From an uncultured Dokdonia sp. (GTDB taxonomy: Bacteria > Bacteroidota > Bacteroidia > Flavobacteriales > Flavobacteriaceae), in assembly GCF_947492815.1 (NCBI RefSeq), contig NZ_CANLOB010000012.1, positions 1 through 64,000 of the forward strand: 64,000 bases of DNA, read 5' to 3'. This document shows positions 9,174 through 18,559 of the stretch, in pieces. Every line of letters starts with the position of its first letter. The stretch's first letter is position 1. Position numbers and translations under genes: made by a program. Under the pieces are notes generated by a model. That model had not been told where the DNA came from. It did not search any database and worked only from the letters and a program-made list of their open reading frames with translations.

Positions 9174-9740
9174 ATGAGCAATTTAAGAGAATTACAAAAA
9201 AGAAGTACCATATGTGAGTTGTGTAGCAGTGATGAAGGATTACAACCCTATACCGTTATTCCTAAGGAGGCACAAATTCTAATATGCTCAAATTGCGCTG
9301 AACAAATAGCAGCTCCAGATACGATGGATTCTAATCACTGGAGATGTCTGAATGATAGCATGTGGAGCGAAGTAGATGCTGTAAAGGTAATTGCTTGGCG
9401 TATGCTTCACAGACTTAAAAAAGAAGGTTGGCCACAAGACTTACTAGATATGATGTATCTGGAAGAAGATACACAAGCATGGGCAGAAGCAACAGGAGAA
9501 CATATTGAAGAAGATGAGCATACAATCATCCATAAAGATTCTAATGGCGCACGTCTATCTCATGGAGATAGTGTTGTTCTTATAAAAGATCTTGATGTTA
9601 AAGGTGCTAATTTCACTGCAAAACGAGGAGCTTTTATGCGTAACATTACACTCGTACACGATAATGCTGAGCATATTGAAGGAAAAATTAATGGACAACA
9701 GGTGGTGATTGTAACTAAGTATCTAAAAAAGAGTAATTAG
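9174..9740 (+). CDS. PhnA/YjdM-type zinc-ribbon protein
   Basis: A 188-residue protein of the PhnA (YjdM) family. The N-terminal zinc ribbon has CELC near residue 14 and CSNC near residue 38. The C-terminal PhnA domain is recognisable from GDSVVLIKDLDVKGAN, followed by AKRGAFMRNITLV and a closing VVIVTKYLKK. Despite the old name there is no evidence for phosphonate use; the family's role is unknown. The central stretch (about 50-110, HWRCLNDSMWSEVDAVKVIAWRML) is typical of the longer members. It starts at ATG 9174, and its last 4 bp overlap the 3' end of the convergent gene. Confidence 0.88.
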   Translation: MSNLRELQKRSTICELCSSDEGLQPYTVIPKEAQILICSNCAEQIAAPDTMDSNHWRCLNDSMWSEVDAVKVIAWRMLHRLKKEGWPQDLLDMMYLEEDTQAWAEATGEHIEEDEHTIIHKDSNGARLSHGDSVVLIKDLDVKGANFTAKRGAFMRNITLVHDNAEHIEGKINGQQVVIVTKYLKKSN

Positions 9741-10723
9741 TTCTTTATTATTTTATGAGTTTTTCCGTTCAACTTTAAAAAGTATACACCTACTGACAAG
9801 TTAGAAATATCAATTTTAGTATCTTCAAGTCTAATGTAAGATGTATAATCTTGACCAAGTATCGTATACAATTTAATGTCTTGAACTATTAATCCATTTG
9901 TTTCGATTTGAATGTATGTACTACTTGGATTTGGATATACTTTCAAATCTTCTGATTCAAAATTTTCGACACTCAACGCAGAGTCAAATGGATATAGATC
10001 AAAACCAATAGTATCAAAATAACTTAACCTGTTTGGAATTGTTTGAGTAATGGTATTATAATCTTGACTGGAAATCACATCAGCTCGATACCTAACAGCC
10101 AACCATGTCAAAAAACTCTCAGCTATATCTTCTGTGGTTGGGTTTGCTTCCGCATAGGTAGAAATAAATTCATCATCTAAATTTTGAGCACTTATCCATC
10201 CGTTAGATGCTGCATGTATTGCATCTAGTGATGTATGACTAGCCTCATGTATTAATGTTTCTTCAAGGATTCCATCGTTTTCATATAGAACAGTTTGTCC
10301 AGTATGAATGAGTATAGAATTATTTCCTCCTCCAAAAAGTTCTGTTCCTTGATGAATCCATATTTCATCTACATCTACTCTCAAAGCTGTAGGCAATTGT
10401 CCAATTAAAAATGCATATTTTTCTGCTTCAATAATAGCATTAGCGACACTACCAAACTCGCTATTAACTTGAGCAACACTTGTTAATCCATCATCCCAAA
10501 CTACATCAAACAAAAAAGCATTCACGGTTACCCAATCATTTACTCTTCTATCAAACATCACCACAACATCTTGTCCTATATATGTAGTACTTAAAATTGC
10601 AGAAGGATCTTCTGAAGTAATAATATCTGAATCAAAAAAAATAGTCCCATTATAAGGTGCTTGAGCCTTTAGGCAATTCGTAGAGATTACTATTAGAAAA
10701 AATATAAGTAGTTGCCTTACCAT
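9737..10723 (-). CDS. T9SS-exported protein with HEASH metallopeptidase-like motif
   Basis: A 328-residue protein with a signal peptide (1 to about 20, ending KAQ) and a C-terminal T9SS type A sorting domain (about 255-328: VYPNPSSTYIQIE, then LSVGVYFLKL, ending HKIIKN). The middle contains LIHEASHTSLD, an HExxH motif with further His and Glu residues downstream (TEDIAESFLTWLA), so a secreted zinc peptidase is plausible, but I cannot place it in a named family. It would be sent through the outer membrane and either anchored or released. It is divergent from another T9SS cargo gene at 11174. Confidence 0.78.
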   Translation of the reverse strand: MVRQLLIFFLIVISTNCLKAQAPYNGTIFFDSDIITSEDPSAILSTTYIGQDVVVMFDRRVNDWVTVNAFLFDVVWDDGLTSVAQVNSEFGSVANAIIEAEKYAFLIGQLPTALRVDVDEIWIHQGTELFGGGNNSILIHTGQTVLYENDGILEETLIHEASHTSLDAIHAASNGWISAQNLDDEFISTYAEANPTTEDIAESFLTWLAVRYRADVISSQDYNTITQTIPNRLSYFDTIGFDLYPFDSALSVENFESEDLKVYPNPSSTYIQIETNGLIVQDIKLYTILGQDYTSYIRLEDTKIDISNLSVGVYFLKLNGKTHKIIKN

Positions 10724-11173
10724 TTTATTAAATTTTAGATATGAATAAAGGTAATTTATCCTTTAATAAATCGGAAAAATGATATATGCTCATTCCCTTT
10801 GAATTAAAATAGATGTAACGGTATTACATATAATAAAAAATTGAATGCACTTTTCAAATTAATTTACCTTACGATCATTCGTGTATCAAATTCAATACAA
10901 TAAATAGTCAAAATATCTATTGCATCTATTATACTTTTAGCATGTTATTTTTATTTCAATTGAAATCATGGTTTTTTACTTAAAAAACCATGATTTCAAT
11001 TGTTTTGTATGAATTATTTCACACAAACACTTTCACGACAGTAAATTTCTTATCTAATTTTAATCACATAGTATACTATATGTTTTTAGAAAATAATTTC
11101 TAGGCTTACAATTCTAAAACTAAAATAAAGAGCCTAACAATCACTTATATTATCCTACAAATAAACTACAATT
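10724..11173. other. 450-bp divergent intergenic region
   Basis: It lies between two divergent T9SS-cargo genes and must hold both promoters. Besides the long inverted repeat at 10957-11002, nothing else was recognised. It is AT-rich with no useful open frame. Confidence 0.6.
10957..11002. repeat. 22-bp perfect inverted repeat, 2-nt spacer
   Basis: Arms 10957-10978 and 10981-11002 are exact reverse complements, separated by CT. The outer part of each arm contains CAATTG. An intrinsic terminator of this size is odd in a divergent intergenic region, because neither flanking gene reads into it. It may end an unrecognised short transcript, act as an operator, or be a relic of a mobile element. 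Confidence 0.85.
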
Positions 11174-12124
11174 ATGAAAAAAATTACACTTTTGGCATCT
11201 TTAACTGCCTTAACAGCATTTGGACAACAACCAACAACAGCTTCAGAATATATAGAGAATGGCTTGCATAATTTGGAGAGTCCAACATCTTCAATTAGTA
11301 GAAATACACTTAACAATCAACCTGAAAATATAACATTATTTGCAACTAAAGAAGAATATCTTGCGAACTGCGCCAATGGGGAGTTTTTAACTTTTGAAGA
11401 TTTTGCTGGAGGTCCTAACGAGGATTTTGAAGGGTGCGGAATCGCTATAAGTGCTGCGGGTGACGAATGCTTTCCATCTGGAGAAATACAAGAAGATGTT
11501 GTATTTACAAATAGTGGAGCTGATGTTGGAGCTACAATGATATTTATTAATAGTGGTCCATTTTTTGGGATTGAAGATCCAGGAGTATCATCAGACAATT
11601 TTTTTTCATCTACAATTGTAAATTTCACAGCAGATACTTCAGTAACTAGTGTAGGGTTTGATTTGTACTCTCCAATAGGAGAAGGTCTTATCGATATTAG
11701 AATATTTGGAATAACATCAGGATTATTAGAAACTATTACTTTTGATGCAAGTAATGTTGCACAATTTGTTGGTTTTACAACAGAAGAACCTCTTGAACGA
11801 ATAGAATTACAAAATCTCGATAATGTCCTCATAGAAACAGTAGCGCAATTCTATTTTGGAAATTGTGAAGCTCTTCATATAGGAGAAAATACTTTTGAAA
11901 ATTTTAATTTCTTTCCTAATCCAACTCAAAATGCAGTAACGATTAGCTCTACGGTAGCGGTAGAAAAGATTTCCATCTATAACCTTTTAGGACAAAAGGT
12001 TAAATCACAAACGGTTAATTCAACCACCTCAAATATAGATATTTCTAATTTAAAAACAGGAGTTTACATTCTTGAAGTGACTTCAAATGGCCAAGTAGGC
12101 ACATTTAAAATGATTAAAGAATAA
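11174..12124 (+). CDS. T9SS-exported protein of unknown function
   Basis: A 316-residue protein with a signal peptide (MKKITLLASLTALTAFG|Q) and a C-terminal T9SS type A sorting domain (about 240-316: FNFFPNPTQNAVTIS, SIYNLLGQKV, LKTGVYILEV, ending FKMIKE). The passenger (about 20-235) is beta-rich and acidic, with FEDFAGGPNEDFEGCGIAI and an FTADTSVTSVGFDLYS strand pattern. That resembles carbohydrate-binding or adhesion-type beta sandwiches, but no family is certain. It carries few cysteines. It is cell-surface or released and is followed by a strong terminator. Confidence 0.82.
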   Translation: MKKITLLASLTALTAFGQQPTTASEYIENGLHNLESPTSSISRNTLNNQPENITLFATKEEYLANCANGEFLTFEDFAGGPNEDFEGCGIAISAAGDECFPSGEIQEDVVFTNSGADVGATMIFINSGPFFGIEDPGVSSDNFFSSTIVNFTADTSVTSVGFDLYSPIGEGLIDIRIFGITSGLLETITFDASNVAQFVGFTTEEPLERIELQNLDNVLIETVAQFYFGNCEALHIGENTFENFNFFPNPTQNAVTISSTVAVEKISIYNLLGQKVKSQTVNSTTSNIDISNLKTGVYILEVTSNGQVGTFKMIKE

Positions 12125-12183
12125 TCGTAGAAATTATTGATTCTTTTAAAAAAATAATTATCAAGGAATTAAAAATCCTTTCA

Positions 12184-12229
12184 ATATAAAAAGTGACTAT
12201 CTAGACTTTTAGACAGTCACTTTTTATAT
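12184..12229 (+). terminator. Terminator of the T9SS cargo gene
   Basis: A 15-bp perfect stem (12184-12198 / 12215-12229), A-rich on the 5' side and with a T5 run in the 3' arm, about 60 bp after the stop codon at 12124. Confidence 0.85.
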
Positions 12230-12431
12230 GAATACATACTAATTACTATTCTAACTGTATTTTTCATAAATAGTAGTTATTTAGATAAAAATAAACTGAT
12301 ACTCCCAAACAGGCATAAGTTATATTATAATAACTTAAAAACATCTTATTATTTAGATCTGTGCAAATACAAAATAGATAACTTGGTATTTTTATTTTAA
12401 TATTGATTCCAAGCGTAGTCATTTTTTAAAC

Positions 12432-12445
12432 GCTTTCGCGAAAGC
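12432..12445. repeat. Intergenic GCTTTCGCGAAAGC palindrome
   Basis: An exact 14-mer core, 11 bp to the left of the terminator hairpin of the second HEIGH protease. The rest of the 12.1-12.5 kb spacer is AT-rich, with nothing else recognised. Confidence 0.9.
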
Positions 12446-12455
12446 ATATACATAA

Positions 12456-12485
12456 AAAACGCTTCCCTTAATTAGGAAGCGTTTT
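12456..12485 (-). terminator. Terminator of HEIGH protease copy 2
   Basis: The stem AAAACGCTTCC / GGAAGCGTTTT is identical to that at 3896-3927, with a different loop of 8 nt. It lies 37 bp past the stop codon on the minus strand. Confidence 0.85.
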
Positions 12486-12521
12486 AGTATAACTTTTAAA
12501 ATATTACAATACTAAACTAGC

Positions 12522-13424
12522 TTAGTAAATATTTCTAAGTGCAGTAATATCATTCGCATTAAATTCTCCATCTGTACCTCCTCTTACACAAGCGTTCATT
12601 ATAGAGGTAAAGTCATTCCCCGTAGGCGTCCCTCCAATATGTACAGCTCCATCAGATCCTGAACCCTCGTTTCCTTGTAAATTTGCAGGACAACTAATTC
12701 TATTAAAAAAGTCTGTATGTCTAAAACCTACTGAATGTCCTATTTCATGTGTAATTACATGCTCTATAGTATTTAAAGGTGCATTTCCTATACCAAATAT
12801 TTGAACGAATTTAAATGGTCGTCCTGAACTAGGAAATCCAGCTTGACCTCCGGAATCAGTAGGTCTGTTTGCTGAATTATCATAAACAACCATATCTGCC
12901 GCTTGGAAATTGGATCCAAACGTTAGATTAAATTGTAATGTAACTCCGCTAAGACGATTGTAATTATTTACTGCCCACTGCAATGCAGTTCTTTCATTAT
13001 TACTGAGTGAAAATTGATCATTGTTTACATACCCTAAAATATCAATAGTTCGGTTATTACCCGTTACTAAGTTAAATGTACGGTACTGACGACTTTGATC
13101 TTCTACAAATTGCATTGCTTTAAGTTCTGCTTCTGTAGTAACAATATCATGACCAATGTAAATACGCTGTTCTACAGTCCCGTCTGGCAAATGGAAATCT
13201 CCTTTTGTTACATCGCCTGAATCGATTTCAAGAGTTCTAATAAGATCTAATATTTTTTGATCTGTTACGGGTTCTTGAGGGGTAAATTTGTCTACTACTT
13301 CTTGTGAAGAATCTGTTACAAGATTTGCATCTTCTTCAATAGAAATTTCATCTCGATCACAGCTTAACAAAAAGAAAGTAGTTCCTGCCAATAAAAGAAA
13401 AATTGATTTTAAATTTGTTTTCAT
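12522..13424 (-). CDS. HEIGH-type metalloprotease lipoprotein (M57-like), copy 2
   Basis: A 300-residue paralog of 3970-4866, colinear over its whole length. It has lipobox FFLLSC (Cys22) and zinc motif HEIGHSVGFRH at the same residues (226-236). The shared core blocks are GDFHLPDG, RIYIGHDIV, SRQYRTFNLVTGNNRTIDILGY and AADMVVYDNSAN. The regions that differ most are the propeptide-like acidic stretch (28-55) and the loop before the end, which suggests diverging specificity. It is monocistronic, with the same terminator stem as copy 1. It is probably envelope-anchored and facing the periplasm or the surface. Confidence 0.9.
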   Translation of the reverse strand: MKTNLKSIFLLLAGTTFFLLSCDRDEISIEEDANLVTDSSQEVVDKFTPQEPVTDQKILDLIRTLEIDSGDVTKGDFHLPDGTVEQRIYIGHDIVTTEAELKAMQFVEDQSRQYRTFNLVTGNNRTIDILGYVNNDQFSLSNNERTALQWAVNNYNRLSGVTLQFNLTFGSNFQAADMVVYDNSANRPTDSGGQAGFPSSGRPFKFVQIFGIGNAPLNTIEHVITHEIGHSVGFRHTDFFNRISCPANLQGNEGSGSDGAVHIGGTPTGNDFTSIMNACVRGGTDGEFNANDITALRNIY

Positions 13425-13716
13425 TTTAATAAAGTTTTGATTAGTAACGAATTAAGTTTATTAAAACTACATACTCTTAAAGTTTTCTTAAAATAGAATC
13501 GTTGGTTTTTCTATTATTTTAAAATTGAAACAGGTTTTTAATTATAAAATTAGAATAGATTTAACATTTTTAATTAATAATTATCAATAAAACTAAAAAA
13601 TACATGTATTATTAATTACATATTAACTATTCAAAACATCTTATAAGTAAAAGAAATTTAGGAATAGCAAAATAACGCAATTCATTTAAGATAAATTAAT
13701 TAATAATTTTCAAAAA

Positions 13717-15975
13717 CTATGAGAGTAATATTTCATCTAGGGCATGTATGACCTCATCTACATTTTCTTTGGTAAAACATAACGGAGGTTTTGATTTTAA
13801 TACATTATTGTAAGGACCGTCTGTACTAATCAAAATACCTCGATTGCGCATTCTATTTTTAATATTAGCAGCTAAATCTGTATTTGGTTTTGTAGTATTT
13901 TCAAATACAATCTCAATGCCTAAAAACAATCCCGAACCTCGAACATCTCCTATGCATTTATATTTTTTTTGTAGCTCTTTAAGACCATTTTTATAATACA
14001 CTCCTACTTCTTCTGCATTTTCTTGTAGCGCTTCCTCTTCTATCACATCTAAGACTGCAGTAGCAATAGCACAAGAAACTGGATTCCCTCCAAAGGAACT
14101 AAAAAACTCTACTCCTTTTTCAAAGGATGCTGCTATTTCATCTGTACAGATTACAGCACCCATGGGATGACCATTTGCTATGGGTTTTCCCATGATCACA
14201 ATATCTGGTACTACGCCATGTGTTTCATAACCCCAAAAATGACTTCCTAAACGTCCAAATCCTGTTTGAACCTCATCGCTTATACAAACACCTCCTTGTG
14301 CCCTAATAGCTTTATAAACCGGTGCTAAATAGCCTTTTGCTATTGGGATTTGACCAGCACATCCTACGACAGGTTCGCATATAAAAGCAGCAATCGTATG
14401 CTCCGCATCTGTTATTTGTTGTATTGCTTCTTCTGCATATAGCTTTCCAACCTCCTTATCTGTACTTGTGTATTTGCCGTTATACGTATTAGGAATTTGT
14501 GTTTTAATAATATACTCTTTCTGACCTTGCCCTTTTGGATTATTAAATTTATAATCACTAATATCGATCGAAGTTTGTGTGTTACCATGATAACCAGATT
14601 CCATTACCATGATCTTTTCACGGTTTGTATATGACTTTGCCAATCGGATAGCGAGATCGCTTGCAGCACTTCCCGAGTTTACAAGAAATACTTTATTTAA
14701 AGACGCAGGAAATTTAGCAGCTAACCGTTCTGCATACTGAGAAAGATTATCATAAAGGTATCTTGTATTTGTATTTAACGTAGCCATTTGCTTTTGACCA
14801 ACTGCTACTACTGTAGGATGTGAATGTCCCACATGCGGAATATTATTATAAGCGTCTAAAAAAGTATTCCCATAAGCATCATACATATATTGAAAAGTCG
14901 ACTTCACCATATAGATAGGCTCATTGTAACTAACAGATAAAATAGCACTTATATTTTTATTTCGTTTCTGTAAAACTTCATCTACTCTAAAAGGTTGTTT
15001 CATAGAAAGACCAATCGCTTTCCTAAATTCATTTTCAGCATAGATAGGATTTATCTCTAATAGACGATACAACATTCCCCAAGCATATTTTTCACTTACT
15101 GATGCATACGTATTATCAGGGTCTACTTTTTTTGAATGTGCAGAATTACAAACACTTATACATAGCCTTGCCGCTATGAGGTAATATAAAACAGAAACTT
15201 CAATGTCTACTATAGGTAATGTACTATGATAGCTTTCTAAGATAAAACAAGCCCATTGTATAGGATCTTCTTTATCGTAACACGCATAGGTAATTGCAAC
15301 AGCTAATTCATTAATAAGATAGGTATAAGCGACATCACCAAAATCAATAATGCCAGACACTTCGTTATTTTGGACCAACACATTCCATTCATTAGCGTCA
15401 TTATGAATGATCTGCTTTCTTAATCTTTGTGAGATCGGTCTCACATTTGCATCATATTGTTGAAAAAAGTAGTTTACAATACTTCGATCTTTAGCATTCG
15501 GAATGTCTTGTATATATTTTGCATTTAACTCCAGAGATGCAATATCCCATTCCCATTTTCTTGATTTAATTGTATAATTTGAAAAGCTTTGTAGAGATAG
15601 ATCTAGTCTTGCTAGAAAATTTCCGAGTGATCTATATACTGTTTCAGAAGGAGGTGTGTCTCCTAAAAAATCACCTTCTAAAAAAGATAACATTCTACAA
15701 ACATGATCTTTCCCATTAAGATGCATCACCTTTACATATGACGTATCTTTAAAAGGTATAGGCTGAGGACAGTTCTTATTATTAATAGACTTAAGATATT
15801 CCAATAATGCATTTTCTGCCACAACAAAATCATATAATTCTTCCTCCTTAGGGTAGGTTTTAAAAATATAATTCCCTTGTTTACTTTTTACTAAATAATT
15901 TGAATTATCATATCCATCTAATCTTACTATTTCTACATCTTCTAATTCGAACTCATCATAGAATACTTCTTCCAT
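13717..15975 (-). CDS. Kinase-aminotransferase fusion (APH domain + class III PLP enzyme)
   Basis: A 752-residue two-domain enzyme. The N-terminal part (about 1-310) is an aminoglycoside-phosphotransferase/choline-kinase fold with catalytic loop HNDANEWN (191-198) and metal-binding DFGD (211-214). The C-terminal part (about 325-752) is a class III aminotransferase-fold PLP enzyme with GSAASD (435-440), DEVQTGFGR (567-575) and the PLP lysine Lys597 in [10 protein letters not shown]. The same pairing occurs as separate enzymes in hydroxylysine or ethanolamine-phosphate metabolism, where the kinase phosphorylates an amino alcohol and the PLP enzyme is a phospho-lyase. A similar two-step role is my inference. 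Antibiotic resistance is unlikely. Confidence 0.88.
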   Translation of the reverse strand: MEEVFYDEFELEDVEIVRLDGYDNSNYLVKSKQGNYIFKTYPKEEELYDFVVAENALLEYLKSINNKNCPQPIPFKDTSYVKVMHLNGKDHVCRMLSFLEGDFLGDTPPSETVYRSLGNFLARLDLSLQSFSNYTIKSRKWEWDIASLELNAKYIQDIPNAKDRSIVNYFFQQYDANVRPISQRLRKQIIHNDANEWNVLVQNNEVSGIIDFGDVAYTYLINELAVAITYACYDKEDPIQWACFILESYHSTLPIVDIEVSVLYYLIAARLCISVCNSAHSKKVDPDNTYASVSEKYAWGMLYRLLEINPIYAENEFRKAIGLSMKQPFRVDEVLQKRNKNISAILSVSYNEPIYMVKSTFQYMYDAYGNTFLDAYNNIPHVGHSHPTVVAVGQKQMATLNTNTRYLYDNLSQYAERLAAKFPASLNKVFLVNSGSAASDLAIRLAKSYTNREKIMVMESGYHGNTQTSIDISDYKFNNPKGQGQKEYIIKTQIPNTYNGKYTSTDKEVGKLYAEEAIQQITDAEHTIAAFICEPVVGCAGQIPIAKGYLAPVYKAIRAQGGVCISDEVQTGFGRLGSHFWGYETHGVVPDIVIMGKPIANGHPMGAVICTDEIAASFEKGVEFFSSFGGNPVSCAIATAVLDVIEEEALQENAEEVGVYYKNGLKELQKKYKCIGDVRGSGLFLGIEIVFENTTKPNTDLAANIKNRMRNRGILISTDGPYNNVLKSKPPLCFTKENVDEVIHALDEILLS

Positions 15976-16008
15976 AACTATATCAAAACATTTCTTTCAA
16001 ATATAAGA

Positions 16009-16869
16009 TTATTGCAAGTAAGACCTCTCGGTATTTAATACGTCTATCATTTTTTCTACTTGACCATTAGAAAATCTACGCCTACACAATAATCCGTTTG
16101 TATCAGTACCTGCCCATTGTGTCATAAAATTAAATGTATCTGGCATATAAAGATCTCCATTACTATCTGTTTCAGTTCCTATGTAATTACAGGTAGGTTC
16201 ATTTATATTGGAATCATTCAAATCTGGCGATGCTGGAGTATCACATATAAAGTCTCCTGCAGTTTCACAGTTAGAACCATTAACGAATTCTAAATTACCA
16301 TTTGCATCTGTAAAATCATCACTTGTATGATATAATCCAAAATAATGACCAATTTCATGAGTAAGTGTTGCGGTATTTTCAGTAGCAAATGCAGACACAC
16401 TCAATTTAACATTGTTTCCTTGATCTGGGAACAATGCAGTAGCACCTAGTGTACCTGTGATTACACCATTAATCCTATTCCCTATTTCATTAAAGTAGAA
16501 AATATTTAAACTATTTGGATCTTCAAAAGGTTCTAGAACACGTTGCTCTATAAAATCATCTTGTTTAACAAATTGTATATTCCATTCTGTATGATCAAGA
16601 TATTCTATTTGTTTTGTCCTAAATTGTATTCCCCAAGCGTTAAAATTAGTATTCAAGTAACTCATCATAAGGTCTATTCTCTCAGTATTTGTTACCGCAT
16701 TTTCTCCATTATCATCTCTTGATATATGATGAACTATAGCTATTTCTATAAAATTACTTGTATCTCCTATCTCATCATCAGTAGACGCATTCGTGTCATC
16801 ATCACAGCTAGTAAATGATATCATTACTAGTAATGATATTAGCATATATACATTTTTAGTTAGTTTCAT
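16009..16869 (-). CDS. M43-family metalloprotease lipoprotein
   Basis: A 286-residue lipoprotein (lipobox SFTSC, Cys22) with the pappalysin-type (M43) signature: extended zinc motif HEIGHYFGLYH at 171-181, then CDTPA at 209-213, which is typical of M43 cytophagalysin-like enzymes, and a Met-turn candidate NFMTQ near 247. It would cleave proteins at the cell envelope. It ends 33 bp before the kinase-aminotransferase start, so the two could be cotranscribed, although their roles do not obviously match. There is no T9SS domain. Confidence 0.9.
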   Translation of the reverse strand: MKLTKNVYMLISLLVMISFTSCDDDTNASTDDEIGDTSNFIEIAIVHHISRDDNGENAVTNTERIDLMMSYLNTNFNAWGIQFRTKQIEYLDHTEWNIQFVKQDDFIEQRVLEPFEDPNSLNIFYFNEIGNRINGVITGTLGATALFPDQGNNVKLSVSAFATENTATLTHEIGHYFGLYHTSDDFTDANGNLEFVNGSNCETAGDFICDTPASPDLNDSNINEPTCNYIGTETDSNGDLYMPDTFNFMTQWAGTDTNGLLCRRRFSNGQVEKMIDVLNTERSYLQ

Positions 16870-16990
16870 ATTTTTTAAAATTAATTAGTAAAAAAAAATC
16901 TTTTGAGTATGTAGGTTTTTTAAACTCCAAGGAATTATTATTAAAGTTTGAAATGAATATAATTTATGTGCTTTATTATATACTGCAACA

Positions 16991-17461
16991 CTATTTAGCG
17001 GCAATAGCCTCAATTTCTAACAACCAATCTTGATTATAGATTCCAGTTATTATGATAGTCATAGCTGGTTTTATTTTCAGGAGCTTTTGTTCTCTTAATT
17101 CACCTATTGCATGTAGATATTTTCTATCAGATACAAAAAACGTAACTTTAACGAGATTTTTTGAAGTCATATCTGCTTTTTTTAACTGAGCTTCAATGTT
17201 TGACCAGGCAACATCACATTGATCTTTAATATCATCAGGCACTTTATCGTCAATAGTAACTGGAACTTGTCCGCTTATAAATAATAATTCAGAATAATCA
17301 GATATTTTTACTGCTTCGGAGTAATTCCAATTAGCCCCACCTCCTATATTTTGCTTTTTTAAAGTTTTAACTTCAGAGGTTTGGCTAAAAATTAAATTAG
17401 GCAACATTATAAAAGCGACTATGAACACGTAAACACGATAAATTTTTGTGTTATTTTTCAT
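16991..17461 (-). CDS. Exported RidA-family protein
   Basis: A 156-residue protein made of a signal peptide (MKNNTKIYRVYVFIVAF..., cleavage after about residue 26) and one RidA/YjgF/UK114 domain (about 35-155: LLFISGQVPV, VAWSNIEAQLKKADM, LVKVTFFVSD, PAMTIIITGI). RidA proteins normally hydrolyse reactive enamines or imines in the cytoplasm. The usual active-site Arg near the C-terminal third is not evident, and an exported member may bind ligands or act differently. It lies 33 bp downstream of another exported RidA-containing gene, so they form a likely operon. Confidence 0.85.
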   Translation of the reverse strand: MKNNTKIYRVYVFIVAFIMLPNLIFSQTSEVKTLKKQNIGGGANWNYSEAVKISDYSELLFISGQVPVTIDDKVPDDIKDQCDVAWSNIEAQLKKADMTSKNLVKVTFFVSDRKYLHAIGELREQKLLKIKPAMTIIITGIYNQDWLLEIEAIAAK

Positions 17462-17494
17462 CTTACTATACTAATTAATAATAAGGTATTTTTT

Positions 17495-18394
17495 TTATTT
17501 GATAAGTACTGCTGTTCCCGATAATTCAATCAATTTCTCCCTGCTATAAAGTGAAGAGATTCCAATAAATACATTTGGTGGCATTTTCATGTCTCCATAG
17601 AGTCTTTCTCTTACTCTAAAAAACATATCTAAATCTTTATCTGGATCATAATCAACAATATAAATTTTCATTTCTACCAAATCAGAAAAGGAAGCACCAG
17701 CTTGTGCTAAGCGCTTTTCAATGGATTTATAAGCTGTTTCAAGCTGTGCTTCTTTAGTATCTCCAGTACCTACTTGACCAGCTATGTATATGTTTTTAAA
17801 ATTTTCATATTCTACAGAAACTACATTTGTCAATGCAGTAATTGGATCTATATATTCTTTTGTGATTTTTTCTTTTTTGGCAGAAAAAAAATAGTTAGAA
17901 GGAACTGGTTGTAAAATATCTTCAAAATATTTTTCCCAAACACCATCTTTCAATCTTTCTCCATATTCATGAAATTCACCATTTTTTGTCTTCTCAAAAG
18001 TAAGTCGACCTTTAGCATTAAATTGAACTACAAATTTACCATCTTCATAATACCCTTTTGACTTCTCATAGCTTTCGGTTTTACTTGTAGGTTGATAATA
18101 ATAACAACTATCTTCTAAACTATATGTTATAAGTGTATGAAGTTGAACAGCTGAAGAGATTACATCTAAAGTAATCGCATTTCCATCTAAAATATAATTT
18201 ACACTTTCGTTAACTTTAATTTTTGTGGTGTCGCTTTTTTTAAATGAATAAGAAGTACCAGACCAATTTCCAATTAAGAAAGATAGCTTAGCCATATGCT
18301 GTCTTTCGGTTTCTTGACTATATATTAAGCTAGTTAAAGTTTGAAATACTAAGAAAACTATTATCACGTTGGTTTTCCTTAATCTATTTATCAT
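17495..18394 (-). CDS. Exported two-domain protein: DUF1579-like + RidA
   Basis: A 299-residue protein with a signal peptide (1 to about 26, ending LIYSQ). The N-terminal domain (about 33-165) starts KLSFLIGNWSGTSY, a lipocalin-like beta-barrel signature seen in DUF1579-type proteins. The C-terminal domain (about 180-299) is RidA-like (NIYIAGQVGTGDTKEAQLETAYKSIEKRL, VEMKIYIVDYD, PPNVFIGISSLYS). The fusion suggests a small-molecule binding barrel feeding a RidA-like trimer in the periplasm, which is inference. It is the first gene of the pair with 16991-17461 and points away from the VOC and Lrp genes upstream. Confidence 0.8.
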   Translation of the reverse strand: MINRLRKTNVIIVFLVFQTLTSLIYSQETERQHMAKLSFLIGNWSGTSYSFKKSDTTKIKVNESVNYILDGNAITLDVISSAVQLHTLITYSLEDSCYYYQPTSKTESYEKSKGYYEDGKFVVQFNAKGRLTFEKTKNGEFHEYGERLKDGVWEKYFEDILQPVPSNYFFSAKKEKITKEYIDPITALTNVVSVEYENFKNIYIAGQVGTGDTKEAQLETAYKSIEKRLAQAGASFSDLVEMKIYIVDYDPDKDLDMFFRVRERLYGDMKMPPNVFIGISSLYSREKLIELSGTAVLIK

Positions 18395-18559
18395 AATATT
18401 TATGTTCTTGGTTTGTGTATTAAGTGTTATATAAAAGCTACCTTACAAACTATATCTATCCTATAAATCACATAAGGTATATGCTATTATTATGATTAAG
18501 AAATAGAAAATAGATTAGTAAATTAACAGCTTAAATCTTTGATTTTAAATGGATTTAAT

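Noticed and set aside
13717..15975. Aminoglycoside resistance gene
   Set aside because: The APH-like kinase domain is fused to a class III PLP enzyme, which fits amino-alcohol metabolism rather than resistance.
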